This document shows, piece by piece, positions 41,200-48,896 of a stretch of DNA of 64,000 nucleotides. The number at the start of each line of letters is the position of its first letter. Position 1 is the stretch's first letter. The notes beneath the pieces were generated by a model that saw only the letters and a program-made list of their open reading frames with translations, did not search any database and was not told the origin of the DNA. Position numbers and translations under genes: made by a program. Origin of the DNA: CAUYXS01 sp965248495. Its GTDB lineage: Bacteria > Chloroflexota > Dehalococcoidia > Lucifugimonadales > Australimonadaceae. The stretch is taken from NCBI GenBank assembly GCA_965248495.1, contig CBDFJL010000003.1, positions 2,046,001 through 2,110,000 of the forward strand. The letters are read 5' to 3'.

Positions 41200-42072
41200 A
41201 TGGCGCCCGCCATGCCCATCGCAACGATCGACGGCGTCCGCATCGCCTACGAGGACGCGGGCTCCGGCGAGCACATCGTCTTCATCCACGAGTTCGCCGG
41301 CTCCATCGATTCGTGGGCACCGCAGGTGGCCCATTTCTCGGCGCGATACCACACCGTCGCGTACAACGCGATTGGCTATCCGCCCTCCGACGTGCCCGCC
41401 GACACCACCCTGTACGAGCAAGACCGGCAGGTGGCCTACCTCCACGGTTTGCTGGCGCACCTGGGCGTCGCTCGGGTGCACGTCGTCGGCCTGTCCATGG
41501 GCTCGCACACGGCCATCGGCTTCGCCCTCGCGCACCCGGCCATGGTCCGCTCGCTCGTCGCGGCTGGCGCGGGCACCGGATCGACCAACGTGCCCGCGTT
41601 CCGCGACGACGCCCTGCGGCGGGCTGGCCTGCTGCGGGCCGATGGTATGCGCGGCCTCGACAGCTACGTGCGCGGGACGACGCGGGCGCGCTTTCTCCAG
41701 CGCGACCCTGCCGGATGGCAGCGATTCGCGGACCTCTTCATGGCGCACTCAGCCGAGGGCTCGGCAAACACGCTGGAGGGCTTTCAGGCGCGGCGCCCGT
41801 CCCTGTACTCACTCGAGGACGAGCTCCGTGAGCTGGACGTACCGGCGCTGGTGGTCACCGGCGACGAGGACGACCCGTGTGTCGAGCCGTCCGTCTACCT
41901 GAAGCGCACGCTCCCGCGCTGCGGTCTCGTGGTGATGCCACAGACCGGGCACGCGGTCAACATCGAGCGGCCCGCCGAGTTCAACGCGGTCCTCGACGGC
42001 TTCTTCGCCGACGTGGAGGCGGGAGGCTGGCCTCGCTTCGACCCCGGCTCCGGCGATAGCTGGCGGCTCTAG
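41200..42072 (+). CDS. Alpha/beta-fold hydrolase
   Basis: A 290-residue hydrolase. HIVFIHEFAGSIDSWAPQVA is the oxyanion region, VHVVGLSMGSHTAIGFALAH the nucleophile elbow with Ser, PALVVTGDEDDPC the Asp region, and MPQTGHAVNIERPAEFN the catalytic His. The second ATG at 41212 gives an equally good start. The substrate is unknown. It stands alone between nrdB and a convergent SDR gene. Confidence 0.88.
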   Translation: MAPAMPIATIDGVRIAYEDAGSGEHIVFIHEFAGSIDSWAPQVAHFSARYHTVAYNAIGYPPSDVPADTTLYEQDRQVAYLHGLLAHLGVARVHVVGLSMGSHTAIGFALAHPAMVRSLVAAGAGTGSTNVPAFRDDALRRAGLLRADGMRGLDSYVRGTTRARFLQRDPAGWQRFADLFMAHSAEGSANTLEGFQARRPSLYSLEDELRELDVPALVVTGDEDDPCVEPSVYLKRTLPRCGLVVMPQTGHAVNIERPAEFNAVLDGFFADVEAGGWPRFDPGSGDSWRL

Positions 42073-42155
42073 GGCCTGCCGTCAGTGCCACCTGGCCAAC
42101 TAGGGTCCGTTCGTGCTGAGGCTCTCGAAGCACGACCCCCCCGAGCGACGGCGGC

Positions 42156-42953
42156 CTAGTAGGAGACCGAGCGGCTGCCGCCGGCGACGGAGATCGACTC
42201 CCCCGTGATGGAGAGCGCGGCAGGCGAAGCAAGGAAGGCGACGACCTTCGCAATCTCTTCCGCCGTGACGAGGTGGTGGATAGCGTTCGCCGTGTCCATC
42301 TGCACGCGGAGCTCACCGGCATCGCCCCCTCGGTCGCGTGCCTGGCGCTCGAGGCGCTCCGGTAGCGCCTCGGTGAGCACGCCGCCCGGCTGCACCGTGT
42401 TAGCGGTGATCCCGTGCGGGCCTAGCTCGTGCGCAAGGACGGCACCCAGGTTGGTAACCGCAGCGTTGCGCATGCCGCCGCTGACTCCCCCGGGCATCCG
42501 TGTGGCCATCCCGCTGATGAGCACGATGCGCCCCCACCCCTTGTCGACCATGAGGGTCGCCGCCAGGCGCGCCGCGCGCACGTAGCCCAGCATCTTGGTG
42601 TTGAAGTCGTTCGTGAACAACGACTCGTCGCCGTTCAGCAGCGTGTCGTTGCGATCTCCGCCGCCGACCTGGGCGGCGTTATTCACCAGAATATCCACGC
42701 CCCCCAGCTCGGCCTTGGCCGTCTCGATCACGCGTGTGATGTCCTCGGCCTTCGACGTGTCGGCCGGCACCGCGATGACCCGGCGGCCCGTCGCCTTGGC
42801 TATCTCCTCGGCCGCCTCCCTCAGCGGGCCCTCGCCCCGTGCGCAGATGACGACGTCGCAGCCTTCGCGCGCCAGCTCCATCGCGGAGGCCTTGCCGATG
42901 CCACGGCTCCCCCCGGTTACGATCGCCGCCTTGCCCTCGAGTCCTAGGTCCAT
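42156..42953 (-). CDS. SDR-family protein with degenerate catalytic motif
   Basis: A 265-residue SDR-like protein. AAIVTGGSRGIGKASAMELA is the dinucleotide-binding motif and DILVNNAAQVGGG the N-N-A-x motif. The expected Y-x-x-x-K is replaced by SGGMRNAAVTNLGA, as in the SDR at 21586-22296. C-terminal TGESISVAGGSRS is standard. It lies two bases downstream of a RidA-type gene on the same strand and shares its operon. Confidence 0.85.
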   Translation of the reverse strand: MDLGLEGKAAIVTGGSRGIGKASAMELAREGCDVVICARGEGPLREAAEEIAKATGRRVIAVPADTSKAEDITRVIETAKAELGGVDILVNNAAQVGGGDRNDTLLNGDESLFTNDFNTKMLGYVRAARLAATLMVDKGWGRIVLISGMATRMPGGVSGGMRNAAVTNLGAVLAHELGPHGITANTVQPGGVLTEALPERLERQARDRGGDAGELRVQMDTANAIHHLVTAEEIAKVVAFLASPAALSITGESISVAGGSRSVSY

Positions 42954-42955
42954 TG

Positions 42956-43345
42956 CTATCCCCCTAACACCGCGATTGCTTCGACTTCCACCAAGTACTC
43001 CGGCCGCGCGAGCCCCTTGCAGACGACGACGGTGCTCGTAGGCGCGCGCCCATCACGCCAGATGGCGCCCCGCCCCTCCTGCACCGCGGGCAGAAAGCCA
43101 CCGTCCGTGATGTAGATGGTCTGTTTGACGATGTCGTCCAGCGTGCCACCGACCGACTCGATGGCAGCCTGGACATTGGCATAGACCTGCCGGGCCTGCG
43201 CCACAGGGTCATCTCCGCCGACCATTTCGCCGTCGAGGTCGACCGACGTCTGGCCCGCGATGAAGACCAGGTTGCCGGCCTGGACGACCTGCGAGTAGCG
43301 GCCACGGGGCTTCGGCAGCGTCGGCGGGTCGAGGTGCTCGGCCAT
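42956..43345 (-). CDS. ridA: RidA-family protein (enamine/imine deaminase type)
   Basis: A 129-residue protein of the YjgF/YER057c/RidA family. YSQVVQAGNLVFIAGQTSVD at the N-terminus, QARQVYANVQAAIESVGGTL in the middle, and TVVVCKGLARPEYLVEVEAI at the end are characteristic. The RidA catalytic Arg near the end is present (LARPEYLVEVEA). RidA proteins hydrolyse reactive enamines and imines; subfamilies act in specific pathways. It is divergent from an amidohydrolase gene, which may share its promoter region and pathway. Confidence 0.9.
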   Translation of the reverse strand: MAEHLDPPTLPKPRGRYSQVVQAGNLVFIAGQTSVDLDGEMVGGDDPVAQARQVYANVQAAIESVGGTLDDIVKQTIYITDGGFLPAVQEGRGAIWRDGRAPTSTVVVCKGLARPEYLVEVEAIAVLGG

Positions 43346-43425
43346 TGTGTCCTCCTTGGGCGGCGCGCAGAGCGCAGAGCGAGCGTGAGTATATCGGCGC
43401 AGGCCCTCGTGCCGTCGACCGCCGG

Positions 43426-43431
43426 TATACT
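43426..43431 (+). promoter_or_regulatory. -10 element TATACT, leaderless arrangement
   Basis: TATACT ends six bases before the ATG of the amidohydrolase gene, the same spacing as at the peroxiredoxin gene. No ribosome binding site is present. Confidence 0.5.
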
Positions 43432-43437
43432 CGCGCC

Positions 43438-44814
43438 ATGGCCACCACCAAAATCGAGCACGCCCGCTTCGTCGTCACCATGGACCCGTCACGCCGCATC
43501 ATCCGTGACGGCACGGTCATCGTGGACGGCCCGCGCATTACGCACGTCAGCAAGGCGGACGAGCTTGCCGGCGTGCCCGCGGACCGGACCGTGGACGCCC
43601 ACGAAATGGTGGTGACGCCCGGGTTCGTGAACGGACACATCCACGTCAGCTACGCCCACGCATTTCGCGGCGCCTTCGCCGAGGACACGGAGCAGAGCGA
43701 GTACTTCCGTGCCATTTTCGCCGTGCAGGCCGCGATGGACGAGAGTGAGGAATACCAGACCACGCTGCTGGCCATCACGGAGCTGCTCAAAGGCGGGACG
43801 ACGACCTTCCTCGACCCCGGCAGCACCAAGTTCCTGGATGCCGGGCTCCAGGCATACACGGAGTCCGGATGCCGCGTCGTCACCGGCCTCCACGTCACCG
43901 ACCAGCCAAATCCCGCCAACATACCGACGTACGAGCCCGCTGAGGCCATCCAACTAACCGACGATGCCATTCGCCGTTATCACGGACGCCTGGAAGGCCG
44001 CGTCAACGTGTGGGCGATGCCCTTCTCCGACGACTGGGCGTCCGATGAGCTGCTCCAGGGCCTCAAACGCCTGGTCGACAGCCACGGGACCGGCCTGACG
44101 CTCCACCACATCAACCGGCCGGAGAGCGTCGAGCGGACACTGAAAGCGTTCGGCGAGCGCCCGACCAACCACATGGAGTCCATCGGCTTGCTCGGGCCCA
44201 ACGTCCTGCTCGCCCACGTCATCGACCTCGACGCGGGCGAGATCGACGCCATGGCCCGCACCGGCACCTCGGCGGTGGTGTGCCCGCCGGCCTTCTTAAA
44301 GCTGGCGCAGGGTGGCATCACAAGCAGCAAGCTTCCCGAGATGCTCGCCAACGGCGTGGCTGTCGCCTTCGGCACCGACTCCGCGAACAACGGGAACCTG
44401 ATCGAGGTCGCACACTCCATGCATGTGGGGGCGCTGCTCTACAAGGACGCGCGGTCGGACGTCTCGCTGCTGCCGGCGGAACAGGTGCTGGAGATGGGCA
44501 CGATCCTTGGCGCCCAGGCGCTCGGGCTCGCCGACGACATCGGCTCGCTCGAGCCCGGCAAGCGGGCCGACATGGTGCTGTTCGACACCCGGCGCGTGGA
44601 GTGGCGGACGCTCCATAACCCCGTCAACGCCCTCGTCTACAACGCAGACGGACGCAGCGTTCACACGGTCCTGGTTGACGGCAACGTGGTGGTCGAAGGC
44701 GGCCGCCCCACGTTCGTGGACGAAGGCGCGCTGGTAGACCGGACACAGGAGATGGCGGAGCGGCTGCTTGCCCGCACCGGCGTCACGCCGACCATCCGCT
44801 GGCCGATCGAGTAG
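43438..44814 (+). CDS. Amidohydrolase (deaminase/chlorohydrolase type)
   Basis: A 458-residue metal-dependent hydrolase of the AtzA/TrzN/SAH-deaminase/guanine-deaminase group. TPGFVNGHIHVSYAHAF holds the H-x-H pair, TLHHINRPES a third His, LLAHVIDLDAGEIDAMA the fourth region, and AFGTDSANNGNLIEVA the catalytic Asp. The C-terminal LEPGKRADMVLFDT is standard. It probably deaminates or dehalogenates an N-heterocycle or similar compound. Its divergent neighbour RidA suggests nitrogen-compound turnover. Leaderless start as described. Confidence 0.88.
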   Translation: MATTKIEHARFVVTMDPSRRIIRDGTVIVDGPRITHVSKADELAGVPADRTVDAHEMVVTPGFVNGHIHVSYAHAFRGAFAEDTEQSEYFRAIFAVQAAMDESEEYQTTLLAITELLKGGTTTFLDPGSTKFLDAGLQAYTESGCRVVTGLHVTDQPNPANIPTYEPAEAIQLTDDAIRRYHGRLEGRVNVWAMPFSDDWASDELLQGLKRLVDSHGTGLTLHHINRPESVERTLKAFGERPTNHMESIGLLGPNVLLAHVIDLDAGEIDAMARTGTSAVVCPPAFLKLAQGGITSSKLPEMLANGVAVAFGTDSANNGNLIEVAHSMHVGALLYKDARSDVSLLPAEQVLEMGTILGAQALGLADDIGSLEPGKRADMVLFDTRRVEWRTLHNPVNALVYNADGRSVHTVLVDGNVVVEGGRPTFVDEGALVDRTQEMAERLLARTGVTPTIRWPIE

Positions 44815-44823
44815 GCCGCGCTG

Positions 44824-45276
44824 CTACTCCTGGAGGCTCACGCGAATGCTCATCGGGCCCAGCTCGCTGGTGAACAACGCGCGTATCTGCGGGTTCGGCG
44901 TCTGGAAGGCCGCGCCCTTCGGCAGCAGCACCGGGGTGCTGATGTCGCAGTCGTAGCCCGCATTCGCGAGGTGGATGGTGGCGTTGCCGGTAATCATGTT
45001 GGCCATCTCCCCCAGCGCGGACATGGAGATCTCGTCCAGCTCGGTGATGGGTTCCCCGCACATCGTACCCGCGACCCGGAGCGCGGTCTCGTGCGAGAAC
45101 TCGTAGAAGACGTTGCCCTTGAGCTTACCGGTGACGCCGATGAGCGCCGTTATGTCCTCGGTGGTGAAGTTACCGCTCACCAACTCCGCCTCGCTGAAGC
45201 CGAGCTCCCCGCCCAGCTCCTTACGCCACACGTCCATGGCTGGGGTGAGGAACGGATTGACGAACTCAGCTTTCAT
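44824..45276 (-). CDS. CheX-like chemotaxis phosphatase domain protein
   Basis: A 150-residue protein of the CheC/CheX/FliY class. VNPFLTPAMDVWRKELGGEL begins like CheX, and ISMSALGEMANMITGNATIH holds the E-x3-N active-site motif that dephosphorylates CheY-P. No chemotaxis or flagellar gene is near, so it may act on another phospho-receiver. ATG 45276 follows the CheX N-terminal start. It converges on the amidohydrolase gene. Confidence 0.85.
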   Translation of the reverse strand: MKAEFVNPFLTPAMDVWRKELGGELGFSEAELVSGNFTTEDITALIGVTGKLKGNVFYEFSHETALRVAGTMCGEPITELDEISMSALGEMANMITGNATIHLANAGYDCDISTPVLLPKGAAFQTPNPQIRALFTSELGPMSIRVSLQE

Positions 45277-45446
45277 TTGCGCCTCCACGCGAGGTAAACG
45301 GAGGCGCAATGCAGCGGCACCCGCGTCAACCGTGAAGGCAGCCTAGGGCACCCAGCGCTCGGCCAGAAGGATAGGACCACGTAATCCCCCGTGGGGGCCG
45401 TCCGCAAGCCGCATGCATGCGCGCGTGTAGTTGCCCGTCCCCGCGC

Positions 45447-46427
45447 CTATTCGGTCCAGAGCGCGTCGAGCGCTTCCCGCAGCTCGACTGAAAGGGGTGG
45501 GTCCTCCGAGGCTCCGGCCGCCTCGTCGACCTGGTCAAGACTAGAGAAGCCGACCAGCGCCGTGGAGACTTCGTCGCAATCGAGCGCAAACCGCACGGCC
45601 GTGCGGGCCAACGGACGGTCGCCGCCGATCAACCGGGCGAGTTCGCCCGCGCGAAGCTTGTCCGCGGCGTAGGGGTGGCCCTGCGACAGCTCACCGCCGA
45701 CGTCCGGCGCGGCGTGGCCGGACCTCGCTTGCGGCCCAGCCAATGCGCCACCCGCCATGACCCGTATTGCCAGCACTCCCATCTCCTGTGCCGCCGCAAA
45801 GGCGATGATCCGGCCGTAGTCCTGCGTCGCGAAGCTCGCGGGCACCGGGTACGCCGCGGAAGGGTTCAGCATGTTGAAGTAGGCTTGCACGGTGTCGAAG
45901 CGGCCGCTCGCGACCACGGCGTGGAGCGCCGGCGCCTCGCCCAGGCCCGTCATGCCCGCGAAGCGGATCAACCCCTCGGAGCGAAGGGTGTCGAGGGCGT
46001 CGGCGACGCCGCCTTGGGCCAGGACGTCCTGCACGGCCAGCATCCGCCCGCTCGCGGCCGAGCCAATGGAGTTGTGGAGCTGGAGGAGGTCGATGGAGTC
46101 CACGCCGAGCCGCCGCAAACTCCCCTCCAGGGATCGCCGGGCCGCACCAAGCGCGTCGTCCCGGTCCTGGGGTTGCACCGAAAACTTGGTGCCGATATGC
46201 ACCGCGGGCCGCAGCTCGGCCAATACCCGGCCAAGGTGCGTCTCCGAGAGGCCATCGCCGTAGCTCGGCGCCGTGTCGAAGTAGTTCAGGCCAAGGTCAA
46301 GCGCGTGCCGCACCGTTGCGACCTGTTCGTCGTGGGAGCCGCGGACCATCATTCCGCCGATGTTGCCGCAGCCGAAGCCGACTTCGGATACGCGCAGTCC
46401 CGTGCGTCCTAGGGTCCGGTACTTCAC
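45447..46427 (-). CDS. Aldo/keto reductase
   Basis: A 326-residue TIM-barrel NADPH enzyme. KYRTLGRTGLRVSEVGFGCG, ALDLGLNYFDTAPSYGDGLS (Asp and Tyr), HIGTKFSVQP (Lys) and DSIDLLQLHNS (His) are the catalytic set. The C-terminal VSTALVGFSSLDQVDEAA completes the family pattern. GTG 46427 gives the standard N-terminus. It follows the LLM oxidoreductase gene by 16 bases on the same strand, so the two are one operon. Confidence 0.93.
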   Translation of the reverse strand: MKYRTLGRTGLRVSEVGFGCGNIGGMMVRGSHDEQVATVRHALDLGLNYFDTAPSYGDGLSETHLGRVLAELRPAVHIGTKFSVQPQDRDDALGAARRSLEGSLRRLGVDSIDLLQLHNSIGSAASGRMLAVQDVLAQGGVADALDTLRSEGLIRFAGMTGLGEAPALHAVVASGRFDTVQAYFNMLNPSAAYPVPASFATQDYGRIIAFAAAQEMGVLAIRVMAGGALAGPQARSGHAAPDVGGELSQGHPYAADKLRAGELARLIGGDRPLARTAVRFALDCDEVSTALVGFSSLDQVDEAAGASEDPPLSVELREALDALWTE

Positions 46428-46443
46428 GCTGGTACCCCTGCCC

Positions 46444-47448
46444 TCACAGCGAGGCGACCCGCGGCGCGATCTCGGCGGCGAGGTATTCGGGCACCGTGTC
46501 GTTCGCGAAGTCGAAGTGCTGGAACACGATCTCATCCAAGTCCAGCTCCGCGAGCCTGCCCAGGTGGTCTATCACTTCGTCGGTGGAGCCCGCGATCATT
46601 CCTCGATCGCGGGCACGCTCGAGGCGCTCCTCGAAGCCGAGCGAGTCGCCTGCGGGGAACATCTGCGCCATGCGATCCAGTGCCCTCTCGATGACGGTAC
46701 GGTCGGGGCCGACGAAACCGATCATCATCATCGAACGCCGGATCGTCTTGGGGTCTCGCCCTACCTGTTCACAGTGTTGCGCCAGGACCTCCACCTTGCG
46801 GGCGTAGTTCTCGATCGTCTGGGGGCCGACGTTCCACTCCGCCGCATGCTCGGCGGCGATACGCAGCGTCCGGCGCTCCCCGCCTCCGCCGATGAGAATT
46901 GGCGGCCTGCCTGCGGTGGGGTTCGGCTGCGGGTCGGCGCCGTCGAGGCGGTAGAACTCGCCGTCGACCGTGGCCGGGCCCTCGGCCCACATGGCCTTGA
47001 TGACGGCGATAGCATTCTCCAGCCGGTCGAACCGCTCCTTCACCGGCGGGAATGTTATGCCGTAGGCATCATGCTCCGGCTCGTTCCAGCCCGCGCCCAG
47101 TCCCATGACGAAGCGGCCACCGCTCAGCAGATCGAGTTGGGCTCCCATGCGCGCGACATCCACGGGAGACCGGAACGTCACCGGTGAGACCAGCGGGCCG
47201 AAGCGGATGGTCGACGTCTCCATCGCCGCCATCACGAACGAGAGGTAGGCCTCGAGGGAGTTGGTCTGAGAGCCGATGAAGTAGTGGTCGGACCTGAACA
47301 CGGTGGGGAAGCGAAGACGCTCTGCCAGAGCCAGAATGTGACTCCAGAGCTCCCACGTCAGCCCGTTCTGGCCCTCGACCATGAGGCCGACCTTCATCGA
47401 ACGCCTCGCCGCACCATCGAACGCCTCATCGGACACCGCATTGGACAC
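46444..47448 (-). CDS. LLM-class F420- or FMN-dependent oxidoreductase
   Basis: A 334-residue luciferase-like enzyme. KVGLMVEGQNGLTWELWSHI opens the barrel, RFGPLVSPVTFRSPVDVARM and GGRFVMGLGAGWNEPEHDAY are flavin-site motifs, and GRPPILIGGGGERRTLRIAA is typical of F420-dependent members. The first 17 residues may not be translated (start MKVGL at 47397). The substrate is unknown. F420 use is likely for this family but cannot be proven here. Confidence 0.9.
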   Translation of the reverse strand: MSNAVSDEAFDGAARRSMKVGLMVEGQNGLTWELWSHILALAERLRFPTVFRSDHYFIGSQTNSLEAYLSFVMAAMETSTIRFGPLVSPVTFRSPVDVARMGAQLDLLSGGRFVMGLGAGWNEPEHDAYGITFPPVKERFDRLENAIAVIKAMWAEGPATVDGEFYRLDGADPQPNPTAGRPPILIGGGGERRTLRIAAEHAAEWNVGPQTIENYARKVEVLAQHCEQVGRDPKTIRRSMMMIGFVGPDRTVIERALDRMAQMFPAGDSLGFEERLERARDRGMIAGSTDEVIDHLGRLAELDLDEIVFQHFDFANDTVPEYLAAEIAPRVASL

Positions 47449-47620
47449 CTCACGGGGAGGAGATCGGTCGTGGCAGGGTACGAGGCGGCGCCGCCACGGG
47501 CAAGCCGATCAGGCAGCCCAGCCGGGTTATAGTACGCGCGGCCGTCCACCGAGCCCTTCCCGGAGCGTGCATGTTCGTCGAAGACGCCCTCGCCGTCTGG
47601 TGGGTGTTCCCCGCTACCGG

Positions 47621-47881
47621 ATGCCTCCGCGAGTCGCCGTCGCGACCTCCATCATGGTGCTGACCATCACCGTCTTCTTCGCCGCCGGCATCCACGCCAC
47701 CGCGGGCAAGCCTGCGTGGCACGTGGTCGCCTGGTCCATCCCCGGCGTCGTGCTCGGTGCGCAGATCGGGCCACGGCTCCAGGGACTCGTGCCATCGGAG
47801 GTCGCGCACCGCGCCCTGGCGCTCGTCTTCGTCGGGGTCGGCGTGCTGGTCATTCTGGTGCGCATCCTGAGAGAATCGTGA
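47621..47881 (+). CDS. C-terminal half of a TauE/SafE (TSUP) permease
   Basis: About 86 residues match the second half of a TSUP-type anion permease: PPRVAVATSIMVLTITVFFA, WSIPGVVLGAQIGPRLQGLV and ALALVFVGVGVLVILVRIL. The normal protein has about 250 residues with two repeats. The upstream frame does not give the first half, so it is truncated or a half-size form. Its stop overlaps the GTG that could start the nnrE gene. Confidence 0.55.
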   Translation: MPPRVAVATSIMVLTITVFFAAGIHATAGKPAWHVVAWSIPGVVLGAQIGPRLQGLVPSEVAHRALALVFVGVGVLVILVRILRES

Positions 47882-47886
47882 GCCGA

Positions 47887-48621
47887 ATGACGAGCAGCTT
47901 TCCCGACGCGCCCCCCGGCCTGCCCGCGGTGACCACAGAGCAGATGCGCGAAGTCGACCGCCTCATGGTCGATGAGTACGGCATCGTGCTATTGCAGATG
48001 ATGGAGAACGCCGGCAGGGCGCTCGCGGTCCTTGCCCGTGCCCGCTTCCTCGCAGGCGCCGTAGCGGAACGGGTCGTGGTGCTTGCGGGGCGGGGCGGCA
48101 ACGGCGGCGGCGGAATCGTCGCCGCGCGCAGGCTCGCAGGCTGGGGGGCTGACGTGGCAATCGTCCTCGCGACGGCGCGCGAGCGCCTCACCGATGTGCC
48201 GCGCCACCAGCTCGTTGCCGCCGAGCGCATGGGGCTGGCTATCACCGAGGATGGCGGGCTGCCCGAGGCGGATCTCATCATCGACGCGCTGATCGGTTAC
48301 AGCCTGCACGGCGCACCGGCCGGCCGCACGGCCGAGCTCATCCGAGGGGCGACCGCGTCGCAGACCCCGGTCCTCTCGCTCGACGTACCCAGCGGCCTCG
48401 ACGCCGGCAGTGGCGAGGTGTTCGACCCAGTGGTGCGGGCGACCGCCACGCTCACCCTGGCGCTGCCGAAGACGGGCCTCAGCCTCCCCGCGACGAGCCC
48501 GTATGTAGGCGAACTCTACGTCGCCGACATCGGGGTCCCTCCCGCGCTGTACGCGGAGCCGACACTCGGGCTGGACGTCGGTCAGCCCTTCGCCGCTTCA
48601 GACATCCTCCGCGTTCGCTAG
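47887..48621 (+). CDS. nnrE: NAD(P)H-hydrate epimerase (YjeF N-domain)
   Basis: A 244-residue protein. VTTEQMREVDRLMVDEYGIV is the N-terminal helix, RVVVLAGRGGNGGGGIVAAR the nucleotide loop, ADLIIDALIGYSLHGAPAGR the active-site region and VLSLDVPSGLDAGSGEVFDP the second loop. It epimerises damaged NAD(P)H hydrate. The dehydratase domain usually fused to it is absent, so NnrD must be encoded elsewhere. GTG 47878 is a possible alternative start. Confidence 0.9.
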   Translation: MTSSFPDAPPGLPAVTTEQMREVDRLMVDEYGIVLLQMMENAGRALAVLARARFLAGAVAERVVVLAGRGGNGGGGIVAARRLAGWGADVAIVLATARERLTDVPRHQLVAAERMGLAITEDGGLPEADLIIDALIGYSLHGAPAGRTAELIRGATASQTPVLSLDVPSGLDAGSGEVFDPVVRATATLTLALPKTGLSLPATSPYVGELYVADIGVPPALYAEPTLGLDVGQPFAASDILRVR

Positions 48622-48896
48622 CGCCAGGCCTCGTACAACGCCCCAAGCAATGGCGCTCAGGGCCCAGATCGGGCGTGCGCTCCCACTGCCGGTCAGGGCT
48701 GCCGGCCATCCCATCGCTACACCCAGTGGCGGACGCGACCCGGGTATCGAAATCCACGAAGGCTGGGCATCTGCCGGCAATGGCCCAACCAGCAATGGAA
48801 TCCGGCGCCCCTCCGAGATAACCTACGTCTCGTCCCGGCGCGTACCCGTTCAACATACCGCTGGCCGCCCACACACCACTGGAGGCAATCCGCGCG

